A DNA stretch of 26,383 nt, from the IMG/VR virus record IMGVR_UViG_3300001242_000083, positions 1 through 26,383 of that record. One strand, given 5' to 3'. A model generated the notes under the pieces. The model searched no databases. It had not been told where the DNA came from and worked only from the letters and a program-made list of their open reading frames with translations. A program made the position numbers and the translations under genes. Positions 6,476-13,825 of the stretch are shown one piece after another; within the stretch, counting starts at the first letter, position 1; each line of letters starts with the position of its first letter. The stretch is from a virus.

Positions 6476-7810
6476 ATGAGTTCAATACCTTCAAGTATTG
6501 TCGAAGTTACAATAAGCAGGAATACAACTGCTGTAACACAGGCAGGGTTTGGAATACCGGGTATCATTTCAGAATTTGCTACCAGTGTAACAACCGTTCC
6601 TTTTGACAGATATGCTTACTATGCAAGCCTGGCTGAGATGGCTGCTGCTGGCTGGTCCACTTCAAGCAAAGAGTATCTTGCTGCATCAGCAATCTTTGCA
6701 CAGAACCCACACCCTGCACAGGTGCTCATTGGCAGAAAAGCCAGTACAGACACCAGTTGGGCAGACGCTTTCAATGCTGTTCAAGCAGCACAGGAAGATT
6801 GGTACAGCTTCAGCATTATTCCTAAAGCCCAGGGAAAAATGGTTTTCAGTGCTGATCTAAGTGCTTCAAACCAAGTGGCAGTTACTCTGAATACTTTCAG
6901 TATCACACCAGTGTCTTTTTCACTTAGCCATTTGAACACAGCTAACTTGGTTATTACAGCTATCGAAAGTGCATTGGCTGACAGCGATGCTTCACTTGAT
7001 GCAACCGATACAACTAACCGTACAATCCTTGTTGACAAGTTTGCAACGGATATTGACATCACCACTGCAACCGTTACTGGTGGATCAGCTGTGACTATCA
7101 CAAAAACAAACACCAATGACAGTGACCTCAAAGCAGCAATGGCTTGGGCAGAAACCCAGACCAAGTTGTTCTTTGCAAGTACCAATGATGTCAATGCTTG
7201 GGATGCAGTAGCAACTTCAGATGTGGGTTACTTTGCTAAGAACGCAGCTTACACAAGAACTGTGAACTTCTTTCACACCACAGCAAACACCTACATTGAA
7301 GAAGCCATGCAGGGTGAGGAAATGCCTTTTGACCCAGGTGAATCAACTTTCTGCTACAAAACTCTTGCTGGAATCAGTGCTGATGTACTGACCACAACCA
7401 AGATCAATGCACTGCTTGACAAAAACTACAACATCTACAATACCGTTGGTGGAGTAAATATTACCAGAGATGGTCTTGCGGCTTCAGGTGAGAACATTGA
7501 CATCATCAGAAATCTGGACTACTTGAACTCACTTATCCAGACAACGATCTTTGCAAACTTCCTGAACAACAGAAAGATTCCTTATGACGATTCCGGTATT
7601 GCTTCCATCGTTGCTCTTTTACAAGGGGCATTGGCTCAAGCAGCTAGAGAAGGCATCCTTCAGGAAAGCTCAATAGTTGTGACAGCCCCGAAGTATGCTG
7701 ACATTTCCAGTCTGAACAAAACAAATAGAAATTTACCTGACATCACATTTACTGCATTGCTCTTAGGTGCAATCAGAAGTGTTGAGATTTCAGGAACAGT
7801 AACGGTTTAA
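6476..7810 (+). CDS. Tail sheath protein (DUF3383)
   Basis: A 444-residue protein, start ATG 6476 with AAGGAG upstream. The N-terminus (VEVTISRNTTAVTQAGFG, then a Y..L.EMAAAGW phrase and AASAIFAQNPHPAQVLIGRK) is typical of DUF3383, the sheath subunit of several contractile phages. Later parts, SDVGYFAKNAAYTR and a C-terminal LLQGALAQAAREGIL stretch, also fit the family. The sheath contracts on infection and drives the tube through the envelope, so this gene shows that the phage is a myovirus. Residues about 124-214 are an extra Thr/Val-rich segment (ending VTGGSAVTITK) of the kind also seen in the cement and J-like proteins. Confidence 0.88.
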   Translation: MSSIPSSIVEVTISRNTTAVTQAGFGIPGIISEFATSVTTVPFDRYAYYASLAEMAAAGWSTSSKEYLAASAIFAQNPHPAQVLIGRKASTDTSWADAFNAVQAAQEDWYSFSIIPKAQGKMVFSADLSASNQVAVTLNTFSITPVSFSLSHLNTANLVITAIESALADSDASLDATDTTNRTILVDKFATDIDITTATVTGGSAVTITKTNTNDSDLKAAMAWAETQTKLFFASTNDVNAWDAVATSDVGYFAKNAAYTRTVNFFHTTANTYIEEAMQGEEMPFDPGESTFCYKTLAGISADVLTTTKINALLDKNYNIYNTVGGVNITRDGLAASGENIDIIRNLDYLNSLIQTTIFANFLNNRKIPYDDSGIASIVALLQGALAQAAREGILQESSIVVTAPKYADISSLNKTNRNLPDITFTALLLGAIRSVEISGTVTV

Positions 7811-7824
7811 GGAGGAGAATAACA

Positions 7825-8256
7825 ATGGCTAGTGAAGTATATACATACAGGCCCAATCAAGTATCAGTCACCTGTAATGGTGTTGCTATTACTGGGTTTG
7901 CAGAAAACTCATTTATAAAAGTCACCAGAAATGGTGATCTCTTTGAAAGCATCAAGGGAGCCGATGGTACAGTTGATAGAGTCTACAAAGCCTCTACTGA
8001 CTTCACTGTTGAACTAACATTGAAGCAAACAAGTCCAGCTAACTTATTGCTTCAGGGTTATGTAACTCTGGATGCTGCAAGCAATGCTGGTATCTTTGTT
8101 TTTAATGTAACAGACTCTTCTGGCAACTCTACTTTCACTGCTCCTCAAGCATGGGTCTCAAAAGATCCCGATGAAGAGTATGGAAATGGTGTGGGTGACA
8201 GAACCTGGACTATGAAAACAGGCAATGGGTGCATCAAAGTTACTGGTGGAAACTAA
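7825..8256 (+). CDS. Tail tube protein (DUF3277)
   Basis: A 143-residue protein, start ATG 7825 with AAGGAGGAG upstream. The phrase order YRPNQVSVTCNGVAITGFAE, FIKVTRNGDLFESIKGADG, VELTLKQTSPANLLL and PQAWVSKDPDEEYG matches DUF3277, the inner tube subunit paired with DUF3383 sheaths. Tube subunits stack as hexameric rings around the tape measure and conduct DNA. Length and position directly after the sheath gene are as expected. Confidence 0.88.
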   Translation: MASEVYTYRPNQVSVTCNGVAITGFAENSFIKVTRNGDLFESIKGADGTVDRVYKASTDFTVELTLKQTSPANLLLQGYVTLDAASNAGIFVFNVTDSSGNSTFTAPQAWVSKDPDEEYGNGVGDRTWTMKTGNGCIKVTGGN

Positions 8257-8282
8257 GTAATCATCAACAGGGGTAAGCAAAA

Positions 8283-8774
8283 ATGATACAACCAACAGAT
8301 GTTGTAATAGACAATCTAAAATTCCAAATCTCAATGCTGGATGTGCTGGAAGCCATAGTTCTGGACAAAAGAGTCACAGAACTGGTCCTCCCAGTTATGT
8401 CTGCATTGTTACAGGGCAAGGAAGGGGAAGTTTCCCCGGAAGCCAGAGTAAATGACCCAGAGAGCATGGCTAGACTCATGGATGGGATCCTAAATGCTCT
8501 TATGAAACTTGACAGTTCTTTTATGACCGAACTAACCCAGAAGCTCCTGAGATGTGTGGTGACATTCATTGATGGCAAGGGTAATGTTCAGCTCACAGAA
8601 AGGAATGACATAAATACTGTATTTGCAGGTAAATTTCTGACTCTCTACAAGTTATTGTTGAAAGTCATGGAGGTGAATAAATTCACCCCTTTCGCACTAC
8701 TGGCTTCTGGATTCGTAATGCCAGGAACCAGTACCTTGCAAGGGGGCATGGAAAGCAAGCCAAAGATGAAGTAG
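8283..8774 (+). CDS. Tail assembly chaperone, short (G-like) form
   Basis: A 163-residue, mostly helical protein, start ATG 8283 with AGGGG upstream. It lies between tube and tape-measure genes, the fixed place of tail-assembly chaperones. Visible features are a short beta start (DVVIDNLKFQISMLDVLEA), long amphipathic helices, and a flexible Gly/Ser/Lys end (STLQGGMESKPKMK). In lambda and many other phages the short form binds the tape measure and a -1 frameshift near its end adds a second domain. Here the following small frame is open back to base 8681, so the same arrangement is likely. Confidence 0.7.
   Translation: MIQPTDVVIDNLKFQISMLDVLEAIVLDKRVTELVLPVMSALLQGKEGEVSPEARVNDPESMARLMDGILNALMKLDSSFMTELTQKLLRCVVTFIDGKGNVQLTERNDINTVFAGKFLTLYKLLLKVMEVNKFTPFALLASGFVMPGTSTLQGGMESKPKMK
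8741..8747 (+). other. Candidate -1 frameshift site A GGG GGC
   Basis: In the frame of the chaperone the bases read CAA GGG GGC. Five consecutive G allow a slip of one base back, after which reading continues GGG CAT GGA into the frame of the next small gene, with no stop until 8980. The fused product would be about 232 residues. The A-site match is good, the P-site match imperfect, so the site is plausible rather than certain. Confidence 0.45.
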
Positions 8775-8785
8775 GTGTAGGTAAA

Positions 8786-8980
8786 GTGGGGGATCTTTCC
8801 CCCATCATAGAAGATGAGTGGCCTTTTTGGAGGATTGTCATAGATGGCAAAAGGGATATATCAGAGGTGAGACAAATGGATTTAGAAGAAATCGACAAAT
8901 ACAACTCAATACTGACTATGCGTTCTGACTATGACACCGCTTTCCACAACTATTACGAAAAAACAGCGGAGGCTAAGTAA
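8786..8980 (+). CDS. Tail assembly chaperone, T-like extension domain
   Basis: A 64-codon frame ending at TAA 8978-8980. The sequence IIEDEWPFWRIVIDGKRDIS followed by charged helices (VRQMDLEEIDKYNSIL, then FHNYYEKTAEAK) fits the acidic/helical extension of lambda-GT-like chaperones. The nominal start GTG 8786 has only a modest SD and lies inside a stable hairpin (8787-8804). The frame is open upstream to 8681, inside the preceding gene and one base back from it. The domain is therefore probably made mainly as a frameshift fusion, though coupled reinitiation 12 nt after the preceding stop is possible. The start coordinate is nominal. Confidence 0.6.
   Translation: MGDLSPIIEDEWPFWRIVIDGKRDISEVRQMDLEEIDKYNSILTMRSDYDTAFHNYYEKTAEAK
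8787..8804 (+). promoter_or_regulatory. RNA hairpin covering the GTG of the chaperone extension
   Basis: TGGGGGA at 8787-8793 pairs perfectly with TCCCCCA at 8798-8804 around a 4-nt loop. It includes two bases of the GTG 8786 start, so independent initiation there would be hindered unless ribosomes arriving from upstream open the stem. Confidence 0.55.
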
Positions 8981-10845
8981 TGGCTTCATCTGAAGTAGTA
9001 AAAGAACTCGTTACCGTCCTTGGCTTCAAGGTTGACAAAAATGGGATTATCCAGGCCAGAAGCAGCGTAAACAGTTTCAAATCTTTTGCTATGAAAGCCT
9101 TTGCTGCTATAGGGGCTATACAGCTCGGTAGAGGGGCTTTCCAACTAACCTCAGACATAGACAATGCCAAAGCCTCGATGACGGCTCTGACGGGCAGTGG
9201 TGAGAAAACAGCAGAGATGATGACACAGCTCAGAGCTATGTCAGAACAACTCAGACCCTCGTGGACACAGTTCTCAGATGCAGCCAAGCAATTACTTGTC
9301 TATGGTGTGAGTGCTGAGAAGGTTGTGGAGATCACAAGACAACTGACTGATGTCAGCGGTGGAAGCAATGTCATGTTCAGCAGACTTGCTTATGCACTGG
9401 GACAGATCAACAGTGCTGGTATTCTCCGTGGACAGGATCTAAGACAACTTACTGAAGCCGGATTTAATCCACTTGAAACCATGGCAAAGGCTACAGGCAA
9501 GACTTCTGAATACTACAGAGAACTGATGAAGAAAAGTATGATTAGTTCTGCTGCTGTATTCAAAGCACTCCAGATAGAGACAAGTGCTGGTGGAAGGTTC
9601 TTTGGAGTTGCTGACAAGCAAGCCAAGACTCTGGGTGGTAGTATTGATGTACTTAGAAACAACCTGAAGAACATGAGTTATGACCTAATGAACATAGTGT
9701 CACCAAGTATTATCAGAATTGCCAACAGAATGAAAGAATGGGCAAAGACTTCTTTACTACCATGGATGAAAGCACACAAGGCAGAAATTAAGAAAATTGG
9801 AGATGACTTGTTTGGTATCTTGGAGAAACTAGGTCCGGCAATTTTGACTACTTTCAAATTACTGGGTCCTTTGCTTTTTCTTATGATAAACAACCTCCCA
9901 ATAGTTATAAGTTTATGGATGGGTCTAAAAGCACTTGAATTGGTGAAATTTTTTATCTCTTTTGGTGTGGAGGCTATTATCCTGTCCAATAGTTTAAAAG
10001 GGCTAATTGCTGTAGTCTTCCCTGCTTTAGTTTCTTCCTTAGAAAGCATCTATCTTGCTTTTCTTTATATAAAACAGGGAGAGTTTGCTGTTGTATTTGT
10101 GAACATGGCTAAAGGTATTGTTTTCCTAAAAAAGGCTTTTCTTGCATGGGCCCCAGTTGTACTACTTGGTGCTTTTGCCCTGATGACATTGTACTATTGG
10201 TGGACAATGTGGGATAGAATACAGAACCAAAGTAAGTACCAAGAAAACCTACGAGAAAGTGCAAAGGCTGTAAAAGAACTTACAGATTTAGAGATAGCAC
10301 GATCAAAACTTTTCAAGACCATGAATCAACCCGGTGGAGCACTGAATGGTGGTGTGGATTACTTGCAGGAAAAAAGTCAACTGAAAAAATTAGATGATCA
10401 GATACATGAGGCCAAATTAAGAAAGCAGAATATGGACATACTTCTGGGTGAGAGTATGCAGCAGCCTTTCTTAGAGTCCACTGTTTTAGGTGGAGCCAAT
10501 GATTATGTAAACAAGATGACTTTTGGGTTTGTTGATATAGCTAAGTCACTGGATAATATGAAGACAAACAGAGCCAATCAGTACACCAGTTATCCCAATG
10601 GTGGATTTGACCCCAACAATGCACCCTTTGATCCCAGAACAAATGCACCTCTACAAACACCCTTTAGGGACAGAACCCTTCCCGGAGTAGGTCCTACACT
10701 AAATCAGGCAACAACAATTAATGTGACAGCTAATGGCTTAACTCCTAAAGATTTTGAGAAGACCGTAGCTGACACGGTGAAAACAACAGTTATTAGCCAA
10801 CACAGAGCGATGTGGGGAAAAGTAATTGGGGAGGCTAATCAATAA
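8980..10845 (+). CDS. Tail tape measure protein (short)
   Basis: A 621-residue protein; the start ATG 8980 shares a base with the previous stop and has CGGAGG upstream. The N-terminal 250 residues look like the TMP core: VLGFKVDKNGIIQARSSVNS, a helical ALTGSG region, QLLVYGVSAEKVVEITRQL, and LRGQDLRQLTEAGFNPLETM. The middle has three hydrophobic stretches (around residues 290-315, 345-365 and 385-410) that could insert in a membrane during DNA entry. The C-terminal third is charged, then Pro/Asn-rich (YPNGGFDPNNAPFDP). No muralytic domain is visible. By the usual rule of about 0.15 nm per residue the tail would be roughly 90 nm; that is an estimate. Confidence 0.85.
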   Translation: MASSEVVKELVTVLGFKVDKNGIIQARSSVNSFKSFAMKAFAAIGAIQLGRGAFQLTSDIDNAKASMTALTGSGEKTAEMMTQLRAMSEQLRPSWTQFSDAAKQLLVYGVSAEKVVEITRQLTDVSGGSNVMFSRLAYALGQINSAGILRGQDLRQLTEAGFNPLETMAKATGKTSEYYRELMKKSMISSAAVFKALQIETSAGGRFFGVADKQAKTLGGSIDVLRNNLKNMSYDLMNIVSPSIIRIANRMKEWAKTSLLPWMKAHKAEIKKIGDDLFGILEKLGPAILTTFKLLGPLLFLMINNLPIVISLWMGLKALELVKFFISFGVEAIILSNSLKGLIAVVFPALVSSLESIYLAFLYIKQGEFAVVFVNMAKGIVFLKKAFLAWAPVVLLGAFALMTLYYWWTMWDRIQNQSKYQENLRESAKAVKELTDLEIARSKLFKTMNQPGGALNGGVDYLQEKSQLKKLDDQIHEAKLRKQNMDILLGESMQQPFLESTVLGGANDYVNKMTFGFVDIAKSLDNMKTNRANQYTSYPNGGFDPNNAPFDPRTNAPLQTPFRDRTLPGVGPTLNQATTINVTANGLTPKDFEKTVADTVKTTVISQHRAMWGKVIGEANQ

Positions 10846-11552
10846 TGCCAGGTTTAGTTTCAGGACTCTTAACACTTGCTCAAGGCGTACAGAACATACA
10901 CCTTTTGTTTCCCGACACCTACAGTGTGGGAGCAATAAAGTTTGACCTTATTCTTGCGGAGTCTCACAGCTTTGAGAACAGTGTAACCTCACATGCACTC
11001 CAAGATGGAACGGTAATCTCAGATCACATCTACAACAAATTACAGACTGGCACATTAAAAGGTATGGTTTCCAACTACAGTATCATTAAAAACTTTGGGA
11101 TACTAACTGGTGTGTTCAACGAAACCTCTCTGATGTCATTGAGCAATCCTTTTGGCATACCTAATAAAATGAAAAATACCTATGATGCTTTCAAGAAGCT
11201 CTGGCAGTCCAGAGAGCTTGTTACCATAGTCACTATGTTGCAGTCCTACACCGATGTAGCCATTACTTCCATCAATATAGATAGGGATGGAGACAGTGGA
11301 CACTCACAGACCTTTGAGGTGAGTTTCCAACAGATCAAGAAAGTGGTGTTCCAGAAAGACCTGTCACAGTTTGTGGGTCCCAATGTACCCAACACCACAC
11401 TAACAGATGTGCAGAAGCAAGCAGCTACAAAAGCAGCAGTTGCAAAGACAGCAGTTGCAGAAAAAGTAACAGTGGACTGGGCAACTGCTACTAATGGTAA
11501 CACAGTAGATACTCCAGTGGTTGAAACAAGTAATAGAAATTGGTGGGAATAA
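10845..11552 (+). CDS. Dit-like baseplate adaptor protein
   Basis: A 235-residue protein with a TAATG overlap with the tape-measure stop. The N-terminal domain contains AIKFDLILAESHSFENSVTSH and LQDGTVISDHIY, the typical 'FD.i..E.H....VTsH....G..isDH' pattern of Dit-like phage tail proteins, then a helical segment and VAITSINIDRDGDSGH with a FEVSFQQIKKVVF strand. Such proteins form the ring that joins tube end to baseplate hub. The end is Ala/Lys-rich (TKAAVAKTAVAEKV) and closes with Trp-Trp-Glu. The next gene starts with another TAATG overlap. Confidence 0.78.
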   Translation: MPGLVSGLLTLAQGVQNIHLLFPDTYSVGAIKFDLILAESHSFENSVTSHALQDGTVISDHIYNKLQTGTLKGMVSNYSIIKNFGILTGVFNETSLMSLSNPFGIPNKMKNTYDAFKKLWQSRELVTIVTMLQSYTDVAITSINIDRDGDSGHSQTFEVSFQQIKKVVFQKDLSQFVGPNVPNTTLTDVQKQAATKAAVAKTAVAEKVTVDWATATNGNTVDTPVVETSNRNWWE

Positions 11553-11905
11553 TGGATAGGATACCTGTTTTAAAACTTACTTCTTCTGACAACGTGCAGA
11601 CAATCATATTTGATTATCAGTCCGTTACTCTGAGATTTTACTGGAATGTAAGGGCTAACTGCTTTTTCCTTGATGTAACCGACACCAACAGCAATACCTT
11701 GTATGGGATCAAAGTGGTTCCAAACTGGCCACTACTACAATCCTATAAAGGTCACACAGACTTCCGGGGTGATATAATTGTTCTCCCCAACACCAACAAT
11801 TTTCCCACAGAAATCACATGGGATAATTTTGGCACCAATTGGTTTCCCTGGTTTATGAGCACGGCAGAACTTGTGCAGTGGGAGGACTACTATGGCTTGG
11901 CTTAG
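11552..11905 (+). CDS. Baseplate plug protein (Pam3 gp18-like)
   Basis: A 117-residue protein; the likely start is ATG 11552, overlapping the previous stop, rather than the GTG at 11540. The pattern FDYQSVTLRFYWNVRANCFF, LDVTDTNSNTLYGIKVVPNW, PLLQSYKG and FRGDIIVLPNTNN matches the baseplate plug family known from cyanophage Pam3 gp18: '.l.WN.r...w.ldi.d..g..l..gi.l.....Ll'. These small beta proteins close the tail lumen in simplified baseplates. The gene sits between adaptor and hub genes, as expected. Confidence 0.75.
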   Translation: MDRIPVLKLTSSDNVQTIIFDYQSVTLRFYWNVRANCFFLDVTDTNSNTLYGIKVVPNWPLLQSYKGHTDFRGDIIVLPNTNNFPTEITWDNFGTNWFPWFMSTAELVQWEDYYGLA

Positions 11906-12779
11906 AAAAGCAGAACTTAGTATCAATGGCCTCAATCTACTCACTGATGAAAACCAGAAAGATGGACTTGACATGGAGTTTGACATTGTCCGCAACATAG
12001 ACTTTACAAAGTCCACAGCTAACTTTAAGGTTTACAACGCCAGTGCTTTTGTGAGAAAAGAAATACTCAAGGAAGCCAGCAGCATTGTTTTCAAAGCAGG
12101 TTATGCCGATGAGACCGATGCCTTTGGTGAAATATTTAGTGGCTTTGTCTGGACATCGTACTCATATCTTGAGGACAACAACTGGGTAACTGAAATAGAA
12201 GCAATGGATCAACTGGATTCAGGAATATACAACAAGACCTTCAGGAAAGGCACGGCTATACTGGACATAATTACCTATGTCAACGGCATACTTGGGTATA
12301 GTGACAAGATTGTGGGTTCACAGTACCTAAACGGAATCACAATGAAGCAAGGTTTTAATAACCCCGGCTACCTCAGAGGCTATTTGAAAGCCTGTTCTGA
12401 TGTACTGCTCAGCAAAGGGCTATATTTGTTTGTGGACTTGGGGAGCATATTCATTGTGGACAAGGGAAACATTGGTGATCTTATGAGACTCACAATTCCC
12501 CTGGATTACAACAGTGGACTCAAGAGCATAGAGGACATAACCCAAAACAAGTTTTTTAAAACAATCAAACCAAGAAAAACACCATTGAAGATTCCTATTG
12601 ATGAAAGTCCCAAGATAAGATTTAATTGCTTGCTTGATCCAAGACTTGTACCTGCTGGTGGGATTAAAATAAACATAGGGAACCCATCCTTTGATTGGAC
12701 CTACATGATTGAGGAATTGAAGTTTCATGGTGACAACTTTGGTGGTGACTTTGACTGCACTGGGGAGGCCACTTTATGA
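11892..12779 (+). CDS. Baseplate hub protein
   Basis: The start is ATG 11892, supported by GGAGG 11881-11885 with a 6-nt spacer; the frame continues upstream but only inside the plug gene. The product is 295 residues. The N-terminal part (KAELSINGLNLLTDENQKDG, then LDMEFDIVRNIDFTKSTANF) and the KVYNASAFVRKEI and VFKAGYADE stretches describe tandem beta-barrels of the gp27/hub type. A helical middle follows (TAILDIITYVNGILGYSDKI). It lies before the spike gene, and hub trimers carry the spike. The end overlaps the spike start by 4 nt (ATGA). Confidence 0.75.
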   Translation: MAWLRKAELSINGLNLLTDENQKDGLDMEFDIVRNIDFTKSTANFKVYNASAFVRKEILKEASSIVFKAGYADETDAFGEIFSGFVWTSYSYLEDNNWVTEIEAMDQLDSGIYNKTFRKGTAILDIITYVNGILGYSDKIVGSQYLNGITMKQGFNNPGYLRGYLKACSDVLLSKGLYLFVDLGSIFIVDKGNIGDLMRLTIPLDYNSGLKSIEDITQNKFFKTIKPRKTPLKIPIDESPKIRFNCLLDPRLVPAGGIKINIGNPSFDWTYMIEELKFHGDNFGGDFDCTGEATL

Positions 12780-13462
12780 GTGACTTCAGTATAGCCGATC
12801 ACCTGGATACATGGATCAAGAGCCAGTTCAGAGCAGTACACACCGTTCTTCCGGGCAGAATAAATGCTTATCACGGGCATGATGTGAGAAAGGCTGATGT
12901 GGATTTGCTTATGACATTACCTGTTGGGGAAAACAACTTTGTGGAAGTCAATCCACTGCTAGACATACCAGTTATTTTTCCTGGCAGTGCAAGATTCAAC
13001 TTTGTGTATAGCCTTCAGAAAGGTGATCCTTGCCTGATTCTGTTCTGTGAGAATGATATTGGTAACTACTTAGGGATTCCCCTGGAATCTGGAAGTATCA
13101 ATTTGGCAAGTGCTAAGAAAGTGGACCCTGCAAACAATTTGAAGTTCAAACTCCAACATGCAGTATGCTTGCCTTTTTCCATAAACCCTGATGCTTACAT
13201 ACCCACAGCAGCACCAAGTAGCATTGTAGAGAATGATGGGGTAATTGAGATCAATGGCAATACAAAGCAGTTTGTGACCCATGCAGAATTAAGTTCTCTA
13301 TTGGCAACTTTCATGACAGCTCTTAATTTACACACACATGCTGTTACAGCTCTAGCTGCCTCAACTGGGCCTATGACAACACTTATTGATTATCCAACAC
13401 TTGTACCCATATCTTTGGATATTAGTACAGCAACAACAACAAAAGTGAAGGCTGGTGTATGA
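12776..13462 (+). CDS. Baseplate spike protein (Gp138 / gpV-like)
   Basis: A 228-residue protein, start ATG 12776 with GGGGAGG seven bases upstream. The N-terminal OB-type domain reads VHTVLPGRINAYHGHDVRKA, ADVDLLM, IPVIFPGSARFNF and QKGDPCLILFCEND; this matches the Gp138 N-terminal domain of membrane-piercing spikes. After it come VIEINGNTKQFVTHAEL and LHTHAVTALAAS. Thr/Ser-rich beta repeats and an H-x-H motif near the end resemble spike apex regions that bind a metal ion. It is translated just before the gp25-like wedge gene with an overlapping start. Confidence 0.82.
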   Translation: MSDFSIADHLDTWIKSQFRAVHTVLPGRINAYHGHDVRKADVDLLMTLPVGENNFVEVNPLLDIPVIFPGSARFNFVYSLQKGDPCLILFCENDIGNYLGIPLESGSINLASAKKVDPANNLKFKLQHAVCLPFSINPDAYIPTAAPSSIVENDGVIEINGNTKQFVTHAELSSLLATFMTALNLHTHAVTALAASTGPMTTLIDYPTLVPISLDISTATTTKVKAGV

Positions 13463-13824
13463 AAAACTTTTATCTAACACAAACTCCTCCCAGTGAATAT
13501 GATCTCACTGTTGTGAACAACAACCTTGCCTTTACCACAAACAACACAGACTACATGGCACAGAAGATAATCAATGCCCTGAAAACTTACAAAGGTGAGT
13601 TCTTCCTAAACTCCACTCTAGGTGTACCTTACTTCACAGACATTCTAAAGAAAGGTGTGGACATGGTAACAGTCAAAGCAATTCTTGTGGCAGCGGTTGC
13701 AGGCATACAGTTTGTAAAAGAAGTGGTGAGTCTGGAAATGTCCTACGACAGTGAAAACAGAATAATTTCAGGAGACCTCACTGTGCTCCTAAACAATGAC
13801 GAACTTTTGAGCCTGGAGATTTAG
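13459..13824 (+). CDS. Baseplate wedge protein, gpW/gp25-like
   Basis: A 121-residue protein overlapping the spike stop by 4 nt. LAFTTNNTDYMAQKIINALK, YKGEFFLNSTLGVPYFTDIL and the closing VVSLEMSYDSENRIISGDL are the classic gp25/GPW pattern ('v..q.i...L.t..GE...d...Gv.y...il'), including the strand-forming end. This subunit links the baseplate to the first sheath ring and can trigger contraction. It stands directly before the J-like wedge gene, as in most myophages. Confidence 0.85.
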   Translation: MKNFYLTQTPPSEYDLTVVNNNLAFTTNNTDYMAQKIINALKTYKGEFFLNSTLGVPYFTDILKKGVDMVTVKAILVAAVAGIQFVKEVVSLEMSYDSENRIISGDLTVLLNNDELLSLEI

Positions 13825-13825
13825 A

